Translations under genes and position numbers: made by a program
Assembly (NCBI GenBank): GCA_019351955.1
Contig: JABBOE010000021.1
Span: 1-37,793 of the forward strand
Source: Pseudomonadota bacterium
GTDB taxonomy: Bacteria > Pseudomonadota > Gammaproteobacteria > Burkholderiales > Burkholderiaceae_C
Reading direction: 5' to 3'
Length of the DNA: 37,793 nt
Notes under the pieces: generated by a model
The model's input: the letters and a program-made list of their open reading frames with translations, nothing else
The model's database searches: none
What the model was told of the DNA's origin: nothing
Part shown: positions 24,874 through 34,870 of the stretch, piece by piece
How positions within the stretch are numbered: the first letter of the stretch is position 1
Layout: every line of letters begins with the position of its first letter

Positions 24874-27159
24874 TCAGAATGCAGTGCCGACAGTGAATTG
24901 GAACGATTGCAGCTTGTCGCTGGGCTGCGAACGTATGGGCTTGGCGATGCTGAATTTCAACGGTCCGATGGGTGAAATCCACGATACCGCGATACCCACC
25001 GCCGCGCGCATATCCTTCAGGCTGACCTTCTGGTTTTCACCCCAGACGTAGCCACTGTCGAGAAACGTGGACATGCGCAGGCTCTTGTCCGCGCCCGTGC
25101 CAGGGAAGGGAAACTGGTATTCAAAATCGGCAACAAGCAGTTTTGCACCGCCGAGCGCATTGCCCTGCGCGTCCAGCGGACCGAGTGAGCTTTGCTGAAA
25201 ACCGCGCACGGTGCCGATGCCGCCAGCGTAGAGGTTCTTAAAAATCGGAAGCGGTTGGCCGTTCAAGCCATGGGCATAGCCGATCAGCCCGTTGAACGCC
25301 AGATTGGTCTGGCGCGACACCGGCAGGAATTGCTCGTATTGGTACGTGGTGCGGATGTAGCGCAAGGTGCTGAACGGGCTGTACTCCGCGTTCAGGCGCT
25401 GATAGCGACCGTCTGTAGGCACCAATGCGCTGTTACGGCTGTCACGTTGCCAACCCAATGTCAGCGGAATGCCCGATGAGGTCTTACCAAACTGGTTCAC
25501 ATACGAGATGTAGGAGGCCGGAGCGCCTGGCGCCAGATCCAGCGTGTATTGCTCGAAACCGGCTCCGAAATACACCCGATCGAGTTCGGTGAAGGGCACG
25601 CCGAACTGGATGTTGAAACCCGGGGTTTTGATCGTGTAGTTGTTTCCCTGGCTGGAGTACGGCCGGATGGTGCGGTAATAGGCGTTGACCGTGCGGCTGA
25701 TCCCGTCTTCCGTGAAATAGGGGTTGGTGCTGGAAACCGCCAAAGTGCGGTAGTAGCTTGACGTGTTGAAGTCGACACTCAGGTTGTTGCCGCTTCCGAA
25801 AATATTGTCCTGGCTTACGGACGCGTTGAACGAAAGGCGATTGGCGCTTGAAAATCCAACTCCCAAGCCCAGCATGCCGGTTGGTTTTTCGGTGACCTTC
25901 ATGTCCAAATCAACCTGATCGCTGGTGCCGGGGACCTCGCGGGTACCCAATTGGACATCCTTGAAATACCCGAGGCGATCGACCCGATCGCGTGACAACT
26001 TGATGCGGTCCACGTCGTACCAGGCGTCCTCGAACTGACGGAACTCGCGCCGAATCACTTCATCGCGGGTCCGGGTGTTGCCGGAAATGTCGATGCGGCG
26101 CACGTAGATACGCCGCCCTGGATCCGCGTCAATGGTGAAGAACACCTCATGGGTTTGCCGGTTGATGTCTGGCTTGGGTTGGACGCGGGCAAAGGCATAG
26201 CCGTAGATCCCAAATTTGTCGACGATGGCTTTCACGCTTTCGTTGAGAACCTTCGCACTGTAGGTGTCGCCCGGCTCGAGCTTGACCAATGGACGGAATT
26301 CGTCAGTCAAGCCCAGATAGTTGCCCTCGAGCTTGAAGCCCGACACCGTATATTTCGGCCCTTCGTAAATGTTGACCGTGATGAACATGCTGTCCTTGTC
26401 CGGCGACAGTGCCACCTGGGTGGACTCGATTCGAAAGTCGAGATAGCCACGGTCCAGGTAGTACGAGCGCAGGGTTTCCAAGTCTGCATTGAGCTTGGCG
26501 CGCGAGTACTGGTCAGACTTGGTGTACCAGGTGAACCACCCTGGCGTGGACAGCGAGAACAGGTCGCGCAGCCTGCCTTCGCTGTACACCTTGTTGCCAA
26601 CAATGCGAATGGAGCGAATCTTGGCAATGGAGCCTTCGGTCACATTGAACAGCACGTTGACGCGATTGCGTTCGATCGGAGTGACCGTGGTGGTGACCTC
26701 GGCAGCGTAGTAGCCCTTGGCAAGGTACTGCTGCTTGAGTTCCTGCACCGCACGGTCCATCAGGGCCTGATCGTAGGGCCGGGCTTCGCCCAGTCCGACC
26801 TGATTGAGGGCATCAATCAGTGTCTTTTTGGGGAACTCCTTGGTGCCGGTGAAATCGACACTGGCGATCACCGGGCGCTCCTCGACCACGACGGTGACCA
26901 CGTCTGCCGAAGTGCGGATGCTCACGTTTTTGAACAACCCAGTGGCGAACAACGCACGAATCGCTGCCGCCCCGTTTTCCGGCGTGTAGGTATCCCCCAC
27001 GCGGAACGGCAAATAGCTGAAGACGGTGCCTGGTTCGGTCCGTTGCAGGCCATCGACGCGGATGTCCTTGATGACGAATGAGTCGGCGGCGTAGACCTGG
27101 GCGCAGGCCACGGCCAGCACGGCCATGGCAGTACCCTGCAATGCGTGACGGAACCTCAA
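24874..27159 (-). CDS. bamA: Outer membrane protein assembly factor BamA, TTG start
   Basis: BamA is the central pore of the BAM complex that inserts beta-barrel proteins. The 761-residue protein has a signal peptide (cleavage near VYA-AD, residues 22-25), five POTRA domains (about 25-425) beginning FVIKDIRVDGLQRTEPGTV, and a 16-strand barrel with the conserved VRGF loop motif (TVRGFQQSSLGP). It ends in the terminal Phe signature (QFTVGTAF). In this frame the region back to the rseP stop contains no ATG or GTG. A TTG at 27159 with GAGG five bases before it gives the full signal peptide. Confidence 0.96.
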   Translation of the reverse strand: MRFRHALQGTAMAVLAVACAQVYAADSFVIKDIRVDGLQRTEPGTVFSYLPFRVGDTYTPENGAAAIRALFATGLFKNVSIRTSADVVTVVVEERPVIASVDFTGTKEFPKKTLIDALNQVGLGEARPYDQALMDRAVQELKQQYLAKGYYAAEVTTTVTPIERNRVNVLFNVTEGSIAKIRSIRIVGNKVYSEGRLRDLFSLSTPGWFTWYTKSDQYSRAKLNADLETLRSYYLDRGYLDFRIESTQVALSPDKDSMFITVNIYEGPKYTVSGFKLEGNYLGLTDEFRPLVKLEPGDTYSAKVLNESVKAIVDKFGIYGYAFARVQPKPDINRQTHEVFFTIDADPGRRIYVRRIDISGNTRTRDEVIRREFRQFEDAWYDVDRIKLSRDRVDRLGYFKDVQLGTREVPGTSDQVDLDMKVTEKPTGMLGLGVGFSSANRLSFNASVSQDNIFGSGNNLSVDFNTSSYYRTLAVSSTNPYFTEDGISRTVNAYYRTIRPYSSQGNNYTIKTPGFNIQFGVPFTELDRVYFGAGFEQYTLDLAPGAPASYISYVNQFGKTSSGIPLTLGWQRDSRNSALVPTDGRYQRLNAEYSPFSTLRYIRTTYQYEQFLPVSRQTNLAFNGLIGYAHGLNGQPLPIFKNLYAGGIGTVRGFQQSSLGPLDAQGNALGGAKLLVADFEYQFPFPGTGADKSLRMSTFLDSGYVWGENQKVSLKDMRAAVGIAVSWISPIGPLKFSIAKPIRSQPSDKLQSFQFTVGTAF

Positions 27160-27189
27160 ATTAACCTCGAGAGCGATCGGTGGATGGGA

Positions 27190-28548
27190 TCAATGCAAGG
27201 GCCCGATCAACCGGGCGAAGTCGTTGTACAGCGCAATGGCCATCATCAGTGCAATGACAGCGAGACCGCCTTGTTGCAGTCTTTCCTGCAAGCGCTGGGG
27301 AATACTGCGATGGGTGACGCCTTCAATCGCATAATACAAGAGATGCCCCCCGTCCAAGACGGGCACGGGCAGAAGGTTGAGGACCCCTAGGCTGACGCTG
27401 AGTATCGCCAGAAAGCTGACGTAAGGCAGCCACCCCATCTCGGCGCTGCGCCCCGCGTAGTCGGCGATCGTCACCGGACCACTCAGGTTGTTCAGCGACG
27501 CCTGGCCAATCACAATCTTGCCCAGCGTCTTGAGCGTCAGCGCGCTGAGCTGCCACGTCCGGGCAAATCCCTCGGCCACCGCACCCGCGGGCCCACGCTT
27601 GACCACCACGCTCGGGATGTCTCCACCCAACAGCGCGCCAATGCGCCAGACATCACCGGCGCCGTTTGCCGCATGCTGACGCTGCGGATGCACGATCAGC
27701 GCGACATCCCCCTCACCGCGCCGGACCAGTACGCGCAACGGTTGGCCCCCGCTGGCGGCAATCGCCTGCAGCAAGGCGTCGGACCCACTTATGGGTCTGC
27801 CATTGACTTCCATTACCAGATCACCGGCGCGCATGCCCGCCTTGGCGGCGGGATCCCCGGGCAGCACTTGCCGAATCAAAGCAGGCGGACTTTGCAAGCG
27901 CAAGCCCTGGTGGGCAAGAAAGTGGGGTCGGCCAGCGGCGTCTTGCATGCCGGAAAATTGCAGGGTCGCGCTCGACAGCGCCCCCGTTGCCGAGCGGAGC
28001 TGGAGTCGCACGGCACGGCCGTCCAGGGCAGCCGTGAGCAGCTGCAACTGAAGATCGGCCCACGATTGCACGGGCTCACCGCTGCCGCCCGTGCTCGTCG
28101 CAAGCACATGATCGCCGGCACGCACTCCAGCCATGGCGGCGGGGCTGCCCGGCGCAGGTGCGCCGAGAATCGCCACCGGCTGCCGTACTCCGACCAGCGC
28201 AACCACCGCGAACAGCAGGACCGCCAGCAACAGATTGGCCAACGGGCCCGCGGCCACAATGGCAGCGCGCTTGGGCAATGACTGGCGGTTAAAGGCGCGG
28301 GGACGTTCAGGTTCGGCCACTTCACCTTCGCGCTCATCAAGCATGCGCACGAACCCCCCGAGCGGCACGGCAGCGATCACGAATTCGGTGCGATCTTTGC
28401 CCCGTGTCCACTTGACGAGCGGCCTGCCGAATCCAATCGAAAAGCGCAGGACTTTCACACCGGCGGCTACAGCGGCGCGGTAGTGACCATACTCATGGAT
28501 GGTGATAAGCAGGCCCAGTGCGAAGACAAATGCGAGCACAGTGATCAT
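27190..28548 (-). CDS. rseP: RIP metalloprotease RseP (site-2 protease)
   Basis: RseP is an inner-membrane zinc protease that cuts the anti-sigma factor RseA to release sigma-E during envelope stress. The 452-residue protein has HEYGH (residues 18-22) in the first membrane helix, two PDZ regions (about 115-190 and 205-290), and the second active-site motif VPVLDGGHLLYY near the C-terminus. The ATG at 28548 is preceded by GAGGAG. It stands directly upstream of bamA, a typical sigma-E-linked context. Confidence 0.96.
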   Translation of the reverse strand: MITVLAFVFALGLLITIHEYGHYRAAVAAGVKVLRFSIGFGRPLVKWTRGKDRTEFVIAAVPLGGFVRMLDEREGEVAEPERPRAFNRQSLPKRAAIVAAGPLANLLLAVLLFAVVALVGVRQPVAILGAPAPGSPAAMAGVRAGDHVLATSTGGSGEPVQSWADLQLQLLTAALDGRAVRLQLRSATGALSSATLQFSGMQDAAGRPHFLAHQGLRLQSPPALIRQVLPGDPAAKAGMRAGDLVMEVNGRPISGSDALLQAIAASGGQPLRVLVRRGEGDVALIVHPQRQHAANGAGDVWRIGALLGGDIPSVVVKRGPAGAVAEGFARTWQLSALTLKTLGKIVIGQASLNNLSGPVTIADYAGRSAEMGWLPYVSFLAILSVSLGVLNLLPVPVLDGGHLLYYAIEGVTHRSIPQRLQERLQQGGLAVIALMMAIALYNDFARLIGPLH

Positions 28549-28605
28549 GGAAAAACTCCTCTCGGGGCGCAACGACCGCCGACATCAGCGTGCATTGTGC
28601 CCCGA

Positions 28606-29781
28606 TCAATGCTTGAGCGCGCCAACCAGAGCCATGGCCCGCGTGCGTGCACGCCGGTCTGCCTCGAGGATGTCGTCGAGATTGTGTATTGCATCGACGT
28701 TGACTGCATCGAGCGTTGCCGCGTTCACGTGGTGAATATCGGTAAAGCGCATGCGGCCCTGCAAGAAGGCACCGACTGCCACTTCGTTGGCAGCGTTCAA
28801 CACGGCGCAAGCCCCCATTGGCATCGACAGGGCTTGGTAGGCGAGTTCAAGCCCCGGGAAGCGCACGGGATCGGGCTGTTCGAAATCCAGCCGCCCCACC
28901 CGGGCCAGATCCAGCCACGATACGCCCGATGCGATGCGCTGCGGATACGACAGGCCGTAGGCAATGGGTGTGCGCATGTCTGGCACCCCCATCTGCGCAA
29001 CCACCGAACCGTCGTGATAGCAGACCATCGAGTGCACAATGCTTTGCGGATGGATGAGCACGCGGATCTGCTGCGGTCGCAGTCCGAACAGATGGTGGGC
29101 CTCGATAACCTCCAGCGCCTTGTTCATCATCGTGGCTGAGTCCACCGAGATCTTGCGTCCCATACTCCAGTTTGGATGGGCGCACGCCTCATCCGGAGTG
29201 ACTTCAGGCAACCTCGCAGGGTCTGCCTGACGGAAGGGGCCGCCGGAGGCCGTGAGTGTGATTTCCCGCACGCTGTCGGCCCATTGCGCACAGTCATCTG
29301 GAAGACTCTGGAGGATGGCGCTGTGCTCGCTGTCAATGGGAATGAGCTTTCCGCCGCCCTCGCGCATGGCCTGCATGAACAGCTCGCCCGCCACCACGAG
29401 AGACTCCTTGTTTGCCAGCAAAACACGCTTGCCCGCGCGCGCGGCAGCCAAGCCGGATGGCAGCCCCGCGGCGCCCACGATGGAGGCCATGACGATGTCG
29501 GTTTCAGGTGCCGCGGCAATGGCAACCTGGGATGCCTCACCCGGCAACACTTCGGTGGCGCTACCGTGCGTGCGCAGGGCCGAGTGCAGCCGGTGCGCCG
29601 CAGCCGCATCGCTCAGCACTGCATAACGCGGCTTGAAGCGCAGACACTGTGCCAGCAGGATGTCGTCGCGCTGATACGCGCCAAGCGCGAAGACTTCAAA
29701 CTGCTGGGGGTGTAAGGACAGCACCTCCAGCGTGCTGGAGCCGATGGAACCGGTGGAACCCAGGATGGTGACGCGTTTCAT
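28606..29781 (-). CDS. dxr: 1-deoxy-D-xylulose 5-phosphate reductoisomerase
   Basis: Dxr catalyses the first committed step of the MEP isoprenoid pathway, with NADPH and a divalent metal. The 391-residue protein has the nucleotide-binding [15 protein letters not shown] at the start, [35 protein letters not shown] and [15 protein letters not shown], all family hallmarks. It overlaps cdsA by four bases (ATGA). Its product feeds uppS, encoded upstream in the same block. Confidence 0.97.
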   Translation of the reverse strand: MKRVTILGSTGSIGSSTLEVLSLHPQQFEVFALGAYQRDDILLAQCLRFKPRYAVLSDAAAAHRLHSALRTHGSATEVLPGEASQVAIAAAPETDIVMASIVGAAGLPSGLAAARAGKRVLLANKESLVVAGELFMQAMREGGGKLIPIDSEHSAILQSLPDDCAQWADSVREITLTASGGPFRQADPARLPEVTPDEACAHPNWSMGRKISVDSATMMNKALEVIEAHHLFGLRPQQIRVLIHPQSIVHSMVCYHDGSVVAQMGVPDMRTPIAYGLSYPQRIASGVSWLDLARVGRLDFEQPDPVRFPGLELAYQALSMPMGACAVLNAANEVAVGAFLQGRMRFTDIHHVNAATLDAVNVDAIHNLDDILEADRRARTRAMALVGALKH

Positions 29782-30611
29782 GCAATCAAAAGGAGGGCGA
29801 TGGGCAGCAGAGGCAACAAGGCATCGATACGGTCAAGCACCCCACCATGACCAGGAAGCAGTCCGCTGCTGTCCTTCACGCCAGCGTGACGCTTGAGCAG
29901 CGACTCGAATAAGTCGCCCATCACGGTCAAGGCAAGCAAGGCCAGGGCGCAAACCAGCAAGATTGGCAGACCCCAGTGATGACCGATACGCGAGAACAAC
30001 GAGTCCGACAGTGCAGGCCAAAGGGTACAGACCAAGGCGTAAACCACGATAGCCGCCGCGGCAGACCACACTCCGGCCCAGGTCTTTCCGGGGCTGATGT
30101 GCGGGGCCAATTTCGCGCCGCCAAAAGCGCGCCCGCCAAAATAGGCGGCCACGTCGGCAACCCAAGCCACGAGCAAAATCGAAAGCAGGAAACCCGCTCC
30201 GAGGTGGCGTGCCCGCATTAAGGCGAGCCAAGCGGCGAACATCACTACGAAGCCGAGCGCGGTCAAGACGGGGGGTGCTGACAGAGCGCGTGGCAACGCC
30301 GCCCTTGGAAGGCTAGAGGCCAGCAGCGCAGCCCAGGCGAATGCCGCGAGCGTCAGCGCCCCTGTTAGCAGGCGCGATGGCACGGAGGTGATGGAAGCGC
30401 CAAACAGCAGCGCTGCGGCTGCCAACAGCCACAAGGCGGCCCATAGCAGGCAAGCAAGGGGTTTGTGCCCAGCCAAGCGGGCCCACTCCCACATGGCAGC
30501 ACAGGCGAACAGGCCCGCCACGGCCGCAAAGACCGCTGCTGGTGCCAGAAATAGCGTAGGAAGCAGAACCGCCAGAAGAATCAGCGCGGTAATGACGCGT
30601 GTGCGCAGCAT
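29778..30611 (-). CDS. cdsA: Phosphatidate cytidylyltransferase
   Basis: CdsA makes CDP-diacylglycerol, the precursor of all phospholipids, in the inner membrane. The 277-residue protein is strongly hydrophobic, with about eight predicted membrane segments. It has the signature [21 protein letters not shown] near the C-terminus, split here as [12 protein letters not shown] and [26 protein letters not shown] is another conserved cytosolic loop. It lies 27 bases after uppS and overlaps dxr. Confidence 0.96.
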   Translation of the reverse strand: MLRTRVITALILLAVLLPTLFLAPAAVFAAVAGLFACAAMWEWARLAGHKPLACLLWAALWLLAAAALLFGASITSVPSRLLTGALTLAAFAWAALLASSLPRAALPRALSAPPVLTALGFVVMFAAWLALMRARHLGAGFLLSILLVAWVADVAAYFGGRAFGGAKLAPHISPGKTWAGVWSAAAAIVVYALVCTLWPALSDSLFSRIGHHWGLPILLVCALALLALTVMGDLFESLLKRHAGVKDSSGLLPGHGGVLDRIDALLPLLPIALLLIA

Positions 30612-30638
30612 GAACGATGGATGGCGCCGCCCGCCTCT

Positions 30639-31397
30639 TCAGGCCACGCGCAGCCCCGTGGCTTGCGCCTCGGGCTGCGGCGGTACTGAGCCGAAACGCC
30701 GTTCGCGCTGGGCGTAGTCGGCAATGGCCAGAGCAAGCGCCTTTTCGTCGAAATCCGGCCACAGTGCGTCGGTGAAATAGAGCTCCGTGTAGGCAATTTG
30801 CCAAAGCAGAAAATTGCTGATCCGCCGCTCACCACCAGTGCGAATCAACAGATCGGGAGCTGGCATGTCGGCCAGGCAAAGGTGCTGCGCCAAGGTTTGC
30901 TCTGTGATGGGGGCGCCACTTGCCTGCAGCGCCCGCATGGCCTGCACAATGTCCCACCGGCCACCATAGTTCAGCGCAACGTTGAGCACCAGCGTCGTAT
31001 TGGCGGCAGTGAGATCCTGCGCCTGCTGCATGAGTTCGCGCATGGGAGGCTCGAACGCATCGCGGTCACCCACGAAACGCAGCCGCACGCCTTGTGCAGC
31101 CAACTCCCCGGTTTCACGCCGCAGAGCCTGCACGAACAGGTCCATCAGCGCGCGCACCTCGTCGGCAGGCCGGTTCCAGTTTTCCGACGAAAAGGCAAAG
31201 ACCGTGAGGTAAGGCACGCCTTGAGCAATGCAGCCTTGCACCGTGCTTTTCAGCGCGTCGACTCCATATTTATGCCCGGCCGTACGCGGAAGCAGCCGGC
31301 GAGTCGCCCAGCGGCCATTCCCATCCATTACCACTGCGATGTGGCGCAGCCCGGCCGGAGCCAGCTCACGTTTGGTCACTGCTCGTTTTGACGCCAC
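30639..31397 (-). CDS. uppS: Undecaprenyl pyrophosphate synthase, GTG start
   Basis: UppS condenses farnesyl diphosphate with eight isopentenyl diphosphates to give the C55 lipid carrier for cell wall and O-antigen. The 252-residue protein has [13 protein letters not shown] with catalytic Asp25, [20 protein letters not shown], and [19 protein letters not shown]. The GTG at 31397 gives the usual family length; it follows AGGAGG by only four bases, closer than ideal. A farther ATG at 31466 would add a non-conserved extension. Confidence 0.95.
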   Translation of the reverse strand: MASKRAVTKRELAPAGLRHIAVVMDGNGRWATRRLLPRTAGHKYGVDALKSTVQGCIAQGVPYLTVFAFSSENWNRPADEVRALMDLFVQALRRETGELAAQGVRLRFVGDRDAFEPPMRELMQQAQDLTAANTTLVLNVALNYGGRWDIVQAMRALQASGAPITEQTLAQHLCLADMPAPDLLIRTGGERRISNFLLWQIAYTELYFTDALWPDFDEKALALAIADYAQRERRFGSVPPQPEAQATGLRVA

Positions 31398-31479
31398 TAT
31401 CCCTCCTTGGTCACACGTTCGGGTCGCGCGCCATGCCGCACCAACCCGTGTTGCGCCTGCACGCATCGTGAACCATCAA

Positions 31480-31502
31480 CTGACAAGCCACAGGCTTGTC
31501 AG
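31480..31502 (-). repeat. Perfect hairpin overlapping the frr stop codon
   Basis: On the minus strand CTGACAAGCC and GGCTTGTCAG are perfectly complementary around a TGT loop. The first arm includes the frr TGA stop. The following bases are TTGATGGTTC, so the T-run is weak. The hairpin lies about 80 bases before the uppS start. It may attenuate transcription from the translation genes into the lipid genes, or protect the 3' end of the upstream message. Confidence 0.5.
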
Positions 31503-32059
31503 ACCGCCATGATTTCGACTTCCTTCTGGCTGACATGTTTGTCGATCTCCACGATGAAGCGATCGGTCATCTTTTGAATGTCGTCTTGCGCGCGACGCTC
31601 ATCATCGTCGGATGCCTCCTTTGCTTTGACCAGATCCTTAAGCTGCTGGTTCGCATCCCGTCGCAAATTACGCACGGCAACCTTGGCGCCCTCACCTTCG
31701 TGTTTGATCAGTTTGACCAAATCGCGCCTGCGCTCCTCGGTCAGCGCAGGCATGGGCACGCGGATAAGGTCACCCTGGCTTTGGGGGTTGAGCCCCAGAT
31801 CCGATTCGCGAATGGCCTTTTCCACCGCCTGGGCCATTTTCTTCTCCCAAGGCTGCACGCTAATGGTGCGAGCATCGAGCAAATTGACGTTGGCCACCTG
31901 ATTGATGGGCATCATGGTGCCGTAATAGTCCACCATCACGTGATCCAGAAGTCCCGTGTGCGCGCGACCGGTACGGACCTTTGTCAGGTCCGCGCGCAGG
32001 GCTTCCATGGATTTGAGCATCTTTTGCTCACAGGATTTTTTGATCTCGGCAATCGACAT
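31499..32059 (-). CDS. frr: Ribosome recycling factor
   Basis: RRF splits post-termination ribosomes together with EF-G. The 186-residue protein has the expected size and a three-helix bundle sequence with [37 protein letters not shown], and [18 protein letters not shown]. It follows pyrH by 26 bases. Its stop codon is part of a perfect hairpin. Confidence 0.98.
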   Translation of the reverse strand: MSIAEIKKSCEQKMLKSMEALRADLTKVRTGRAHTGLLDHVMVDYYGTMMPINQVANVNLLDARTISVQPWEKKMAQAVEKAIRESDLGLNPQSQGDLIRVPMPALTEERRRDLVKLIKHEGEGAKVAVRNLRRDANQQLKDLVKAKEASDDDERRAQDDIQKMTDRFIVEIDKHVSQKEVEIMAV

Positions 32060-32085
32060 GATCGTTCGGGACTCCGGGCTAAAAT

Positions 32086-32796
32086 TTACAGGTGCACGAG
32101 GGTGCCTTCAGGCTCGCCTTGCACGACACGCAGCAAAGCGCCAGGTTTGAAAATGCTGAACACGCGAATGGGCAAGCCCTGGTCGCGGCACAGCGCGAAA
32201 GCCGTCGCATCCATCACCTGCAGGCGCTTGACGATGGCCTCGTCAAACGTGATGCTCGGATAACGCGTGGCCTCCGGGTTGCGGGCGGGATCGGCGGAGT
32301 AAATGCCATCCACCTTCGTGGCCTTTAGCATAACCTCGGCGCCGATTTCCGCTGCGCGCAGCGCAGCGGCGGTATCGGTGGTGAAGAACGGGTTACCCGT
32401 TCCGCCAGCGAAAATTACAAGCTTGCCCTCTTCCAGATATTGCAGTGCCTTGGGGCGTACATAGGATTCAACCACCTGGTCGATACTGATGGCGGACATC
32501 ACGCGCGCGACCAGCCCGGCATGCCGCATGGCGTCGGCCAAAGCCAAGGCATTCATGACCGTGGCCAGCATGCCCATGTAATCGGCTGTGGCGCGGTCCA
32601 TGCCGACCGCGCCCCCGGCCACGCCTCTGAATATATTGCCGCCGCCGATAACGATGGCGACTTGCACCCCGCTGTGCACGACCTGGGCGATGTCCTCCAC
32701 CATCTTCACGATGGTGGCGCGGTTGATGCCATAGGCATCATCGCCCATCAGAGCTTCACCCGAGAGTTTGAGTAAAACCCGCTTATAGCCGCTCAT
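32086..32796 (-). CDS. pyrH: Uridylate kinase
   Basis: PyrH phosphorylates UMP to UDP and is allosterically controlled by GTP and UTP. The 236-residue hexameric-type protein has [17 protein letters not shown] at the start, [31 protein letters not shown] in parts, and [17 protein letters not shown]. The ATG at 32796 (MSGYKRV) is chosen; the longer upstream frame reads through the intergenic region into tsf. It lies 46 bases after tsf. Confidence 0.97.
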   Translation of the reverse strand: MSGYKRVLLKLSGEALMGDDAYGINRATIVKMVEDIAQVVHSGVQVAIVIGGGNIFRGVAGGAVGMDRATADYMGMLATVMNALALADAMRHAGLVARVMSAISIDQVVESYVRPKALQYLEEGKLVIFAGGTGNPFFTTDTAAALRAAEIGAEVMLKATKVDGIYSADPARNPEATRYPSITFDEAIVKRLQVMDATAFALCRDQGLPIRVFSIFKPGALLRVVQGEPEGTLVHL

Positions 32797-32842
32797 GCGT
32801 GGTGCCCCGCCTGTGTTGGTGAGTTGAATCGGATGAAGCAGC

Positions 32843-33751
32843 TCAGTTCGCGCGGGCCGCCGCCATTTGCGCGGCCACTTCGTCGGCGAAATTCTCCGAC
32901 TTTTTCTCAATGCCCTCACCGACGACGTACAGCGTGAAGCCGCTAACCGTGGTATTCGCCGCCTTGAGCATCTGCTCAACCGTCTGCTTGTCGTTCTTCA
33001 CGAATGCCTGGTTGAACAACGAGACCTCCTTGAGGTACTTCTGTACGGCACCCTCGACGCGCTTGGCCACGATTTCGGGAGGCTGGGTCGGCTTGCCCTC
33101 GGCGCGGGCCTTCTCGGCATCTTCGGCTGCCTTCTGTGCAGCAATGGATCGCTCCGTCTCGATCAGTGCCGCGGGCACGTCGGCCGACGACAGTGCAACG
33201 GGCTTCATCGCGGCGACGTGCATGGCTACGTCCTTGGCTGCGACGTCGTCCCCGGTGAACTCCACCACGACGCCAATGCGCGTGCCGTGCAGATAGCTTG
33301 CAAGCTTCGACGCGCCTTCGAAGCGCTTGAAGCGTCGAATGGACATGTTTTCGCCGATCTTGCCGATGAGCACGGCGCGACGCGCCTCGACGGTCGTGCC
33401 ATCCATGTCCAGCGCCGACAATGCCGTGACGTCGGCGGGGTTGCGCTGCGCCACCAGTTGCGCCAGTGCTTTGCCAAAGGCAAGGAAATCGTCGTTCTTG
33501 GCGACAAAGTCGGTCTCGCAGTTAATCTCGACCATGGCGCCAGTGGTGCCATGGATGTCGATAGCGATGATGCCTTCGGCGGTGATGCGGGAGGCCGCCT
33601 TGCTCGCCTTGCTGCCCAACTTGACGCGCAAAAGTTCCTCGGCGCGTGCCATATCGCCCTCCGCCTCGGTCAGCGCCTTTTTGCATTCCATCATGGGCGC
33701 GTCGGTCTTCGCGCGTAGTTCAGCGACCATGGATGCGGTGATTGCCGCCAT
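32843..33751 (-). CDS. tsf: Translation elongation factor Ts
   Basis: EF-Ts exchanges GDP for GTP on EF-Tu. The 302-residue protein has the N-terminal UBA-like module ([19 protein letters not shown]), and the exchange motif [14 protein letters not shown] near residues 79-92, where Asp and Phe disturb the EF-Tu magnesium site. GGAGAG precedes the ATG by six bases. It is separated from rpsB by 73 bases that carry an attenuator-like hairpin. Confidence 0.98.
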   Translation of the reverse strand: MAAITASMVAELRAKTDAPMMECKKALTEAEGDMARAEELLRVKLGSKASKAASRITAEGIIAIDIHGTTGAMVEINCETDFVAKNDDFLAFGKALAQLVAQRNPADVTALSALDMDGTTVEARRAVLIGKIGENMSIRRFKRFEGASKLASYLHGTRIGVVVEFTGDDVAAKDVAMHVAAMKPVALSSADVPAALIETERSIAAQKAAEDAEKARAEGKPTQPPEIVAKRVEGAVQKYLKEVSLFNQAFVKNDKQTVEQMLKAANTTVSGFTLYVVGEGIEKKSENFADEVAAQMAAARAN

Positions 33752-33772
33752 ATTGCTCTCCTGGATTGAAGA

Positions 33773-33794
33773 AGGGGGCTGTGAACAGCCCCCT
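33773..33794 (-). terminator. Attenuator-like hairpin between rpsB and tsf
   Basis: On the minus strand AGGGGGCTG, a TTCA loop and CAGCCCCCT form a nine-pair GC-rich stem followed by TCTTC. It lies between the rpsB stop codon and the tsf start. A weak or partial terminator at this place would lower tsf relative to rpsB. The T-tract is short and interrupted, so full termination is unlikely. Confidence 0.6.
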
Positions 33795-33824
33795 CGGTAT
33801 GTCAGAAAAAAAGCTGGGATCTAC

Positions 33825-34583
33825 TTAGGCGGCGTGCGTCTCATCTTGCACTTCGACAAATTCGCCGGATTCCTCGGCGGGCGTCTGCACGACCTCGTGC
33901 AACGCATCGTTCTTGCCTTCGAGGATGGCGTCCGCCATATCGCGGCAGTACAGCGTCACGGCCTTGCCCGAGTCATCATTGCCCGGGATCACGTGATCAA
34001 TGCCGATGGGCGAGTGGTTGGTATCGACCACGCCGATGATCGGAATGCCCAGCATGTGCGCCTCGGCAACGGCGATCTTGTGGTAGCCAACGTCGATGAT
34101 GAACAACGCGTCGGGCAAGGCTGCCATGTCCTGAATGCCGCCAATGGACTTCTCCAACTTGTCCAGTTCGCGCTGGAACATGAGCTGTTCCTTCTTGGTC
34201 ATGTGCTCCAGCGCACCTTCGGCGGCCTGCGCCTGCATGTCCTTGAGTTTTTTGATGGACCCCTTGACGGTCTTGAAATTCGTCAACATGCCGCCGAGCC
34301 AGCGCTCATTGACATAAGGCATGCCGCAGCGGTCGGCTTCGGCCTGGACGATTTCTCCCGCCTGGCGCTTGGTTCCGACAAACAGGACGGTGCCGCGACG
34401 TGCTGCCATCTGGCGGGCATACTTGCATGCATCCTGAAACATTGGCAACGTCTTTTCGAGATTGACAATGTGAATCTTGTTGCGATGGCCGAAAATATAC
34501 GGTGCCATCTTGGGGTTCCAGAAACGGGTTTGGTGACCGAAGTGCACCCCCGCTTCGAGCATTTCGCGCATTGAGACTGACAT
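33825..34583 (-). CDS. rpsB: 30S ribosomal protein S2
   Basis: S2 binds between head and body of the 30S subunit and is needed for S1 attachment. The 252-residue protein starts [19 protein letters not shown] and has [28 protein letters not shown] and [13 protein letters not shown], all conserved. A long upstream frame to 34787 is leader sequence. It leads the rpsB-tsf-pyrH-frr block, and its 5' leader is about 170 bases long. Confidence 0.98.
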   Translation of the reverse strand: MSVSMREMLEAGVHFGHQTRFWNPKMAPYIFGHRNKIHIVNLEKTLPMFQDACKYARQMAARRGTVLFVGTKRQAGEIVQAEADRCGMPYVNERWLGGMLTNFKTVKGSIKKLKDMQAQAAEGALEHMTKKEQLMFQRELDKLEKSIGGIQDMAALPDALFIIDVGYHKIAVAEAHMLGIPIIGVVDTNHSPIGIDHVIPGNDDSGKAVTLYCRDMADAILEGKNDALHEVVQTPAEESGEFVEVQDETHAA

Positions 34584-34763
34584 GGTTCGTCCTAGGTTGG
34601 GTCTGAAATCTGGCCAGAACCCTCGGGAGCCGGTCAAGTACGCGCAGGCGCGCACATCGAACCGTTGGCTCCTTCGAGCACCTGGTAAGGCCAGTTTGCG
34701 ATTGTTTCCACCTTGCGGATCGCCCTCGGGCGCCCCGCAGTAAAGCGAAACCCGCTCATTATA
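34584..34763 (-). promoter_or_regulatory. rpsB promoter -10 and long leader
   Basis: TATAAT on the minus strand at 34758-34763 would start transcription about 170 bases before the rpsB ATG; its -35 is weak. The untranslated leader contains several short stems, such as GCTC-GAAG-GAGC. Long rpsB leaders are sites of S2 autoregulation in other proteobacteria. I infer the same possibility here from length and position only. The DUF3422 gene is divergent and its promoter must lie in the same 287-base region. Confidence 0.4.
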
Positions 34764-34870
34764 TCGAGAGCGTGCCGCGCGTCCCATACGCGCCCCGTTC
34801 CCCGTCGCTGGCCGCGCCCCGCTATGCTTTCGGGCCAGATCCTGGTTCCGAACCTCAAGCCCACTCAGCC

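Noticed and set aside
28563-28604. Inverted repeat CGGGGC/GCCCCG between dxr and rseP
   Set aside because: Six-base arms with a 30-base loop are not a convincing structure in GC-rich DNA.
34772-34870. Longer upstream start of the DUF3422 gene
   Set aside because: The additional 33 residues are Pro- and Arg-rich, unlike the family, and would overlap the divergent rpsB promoter region.
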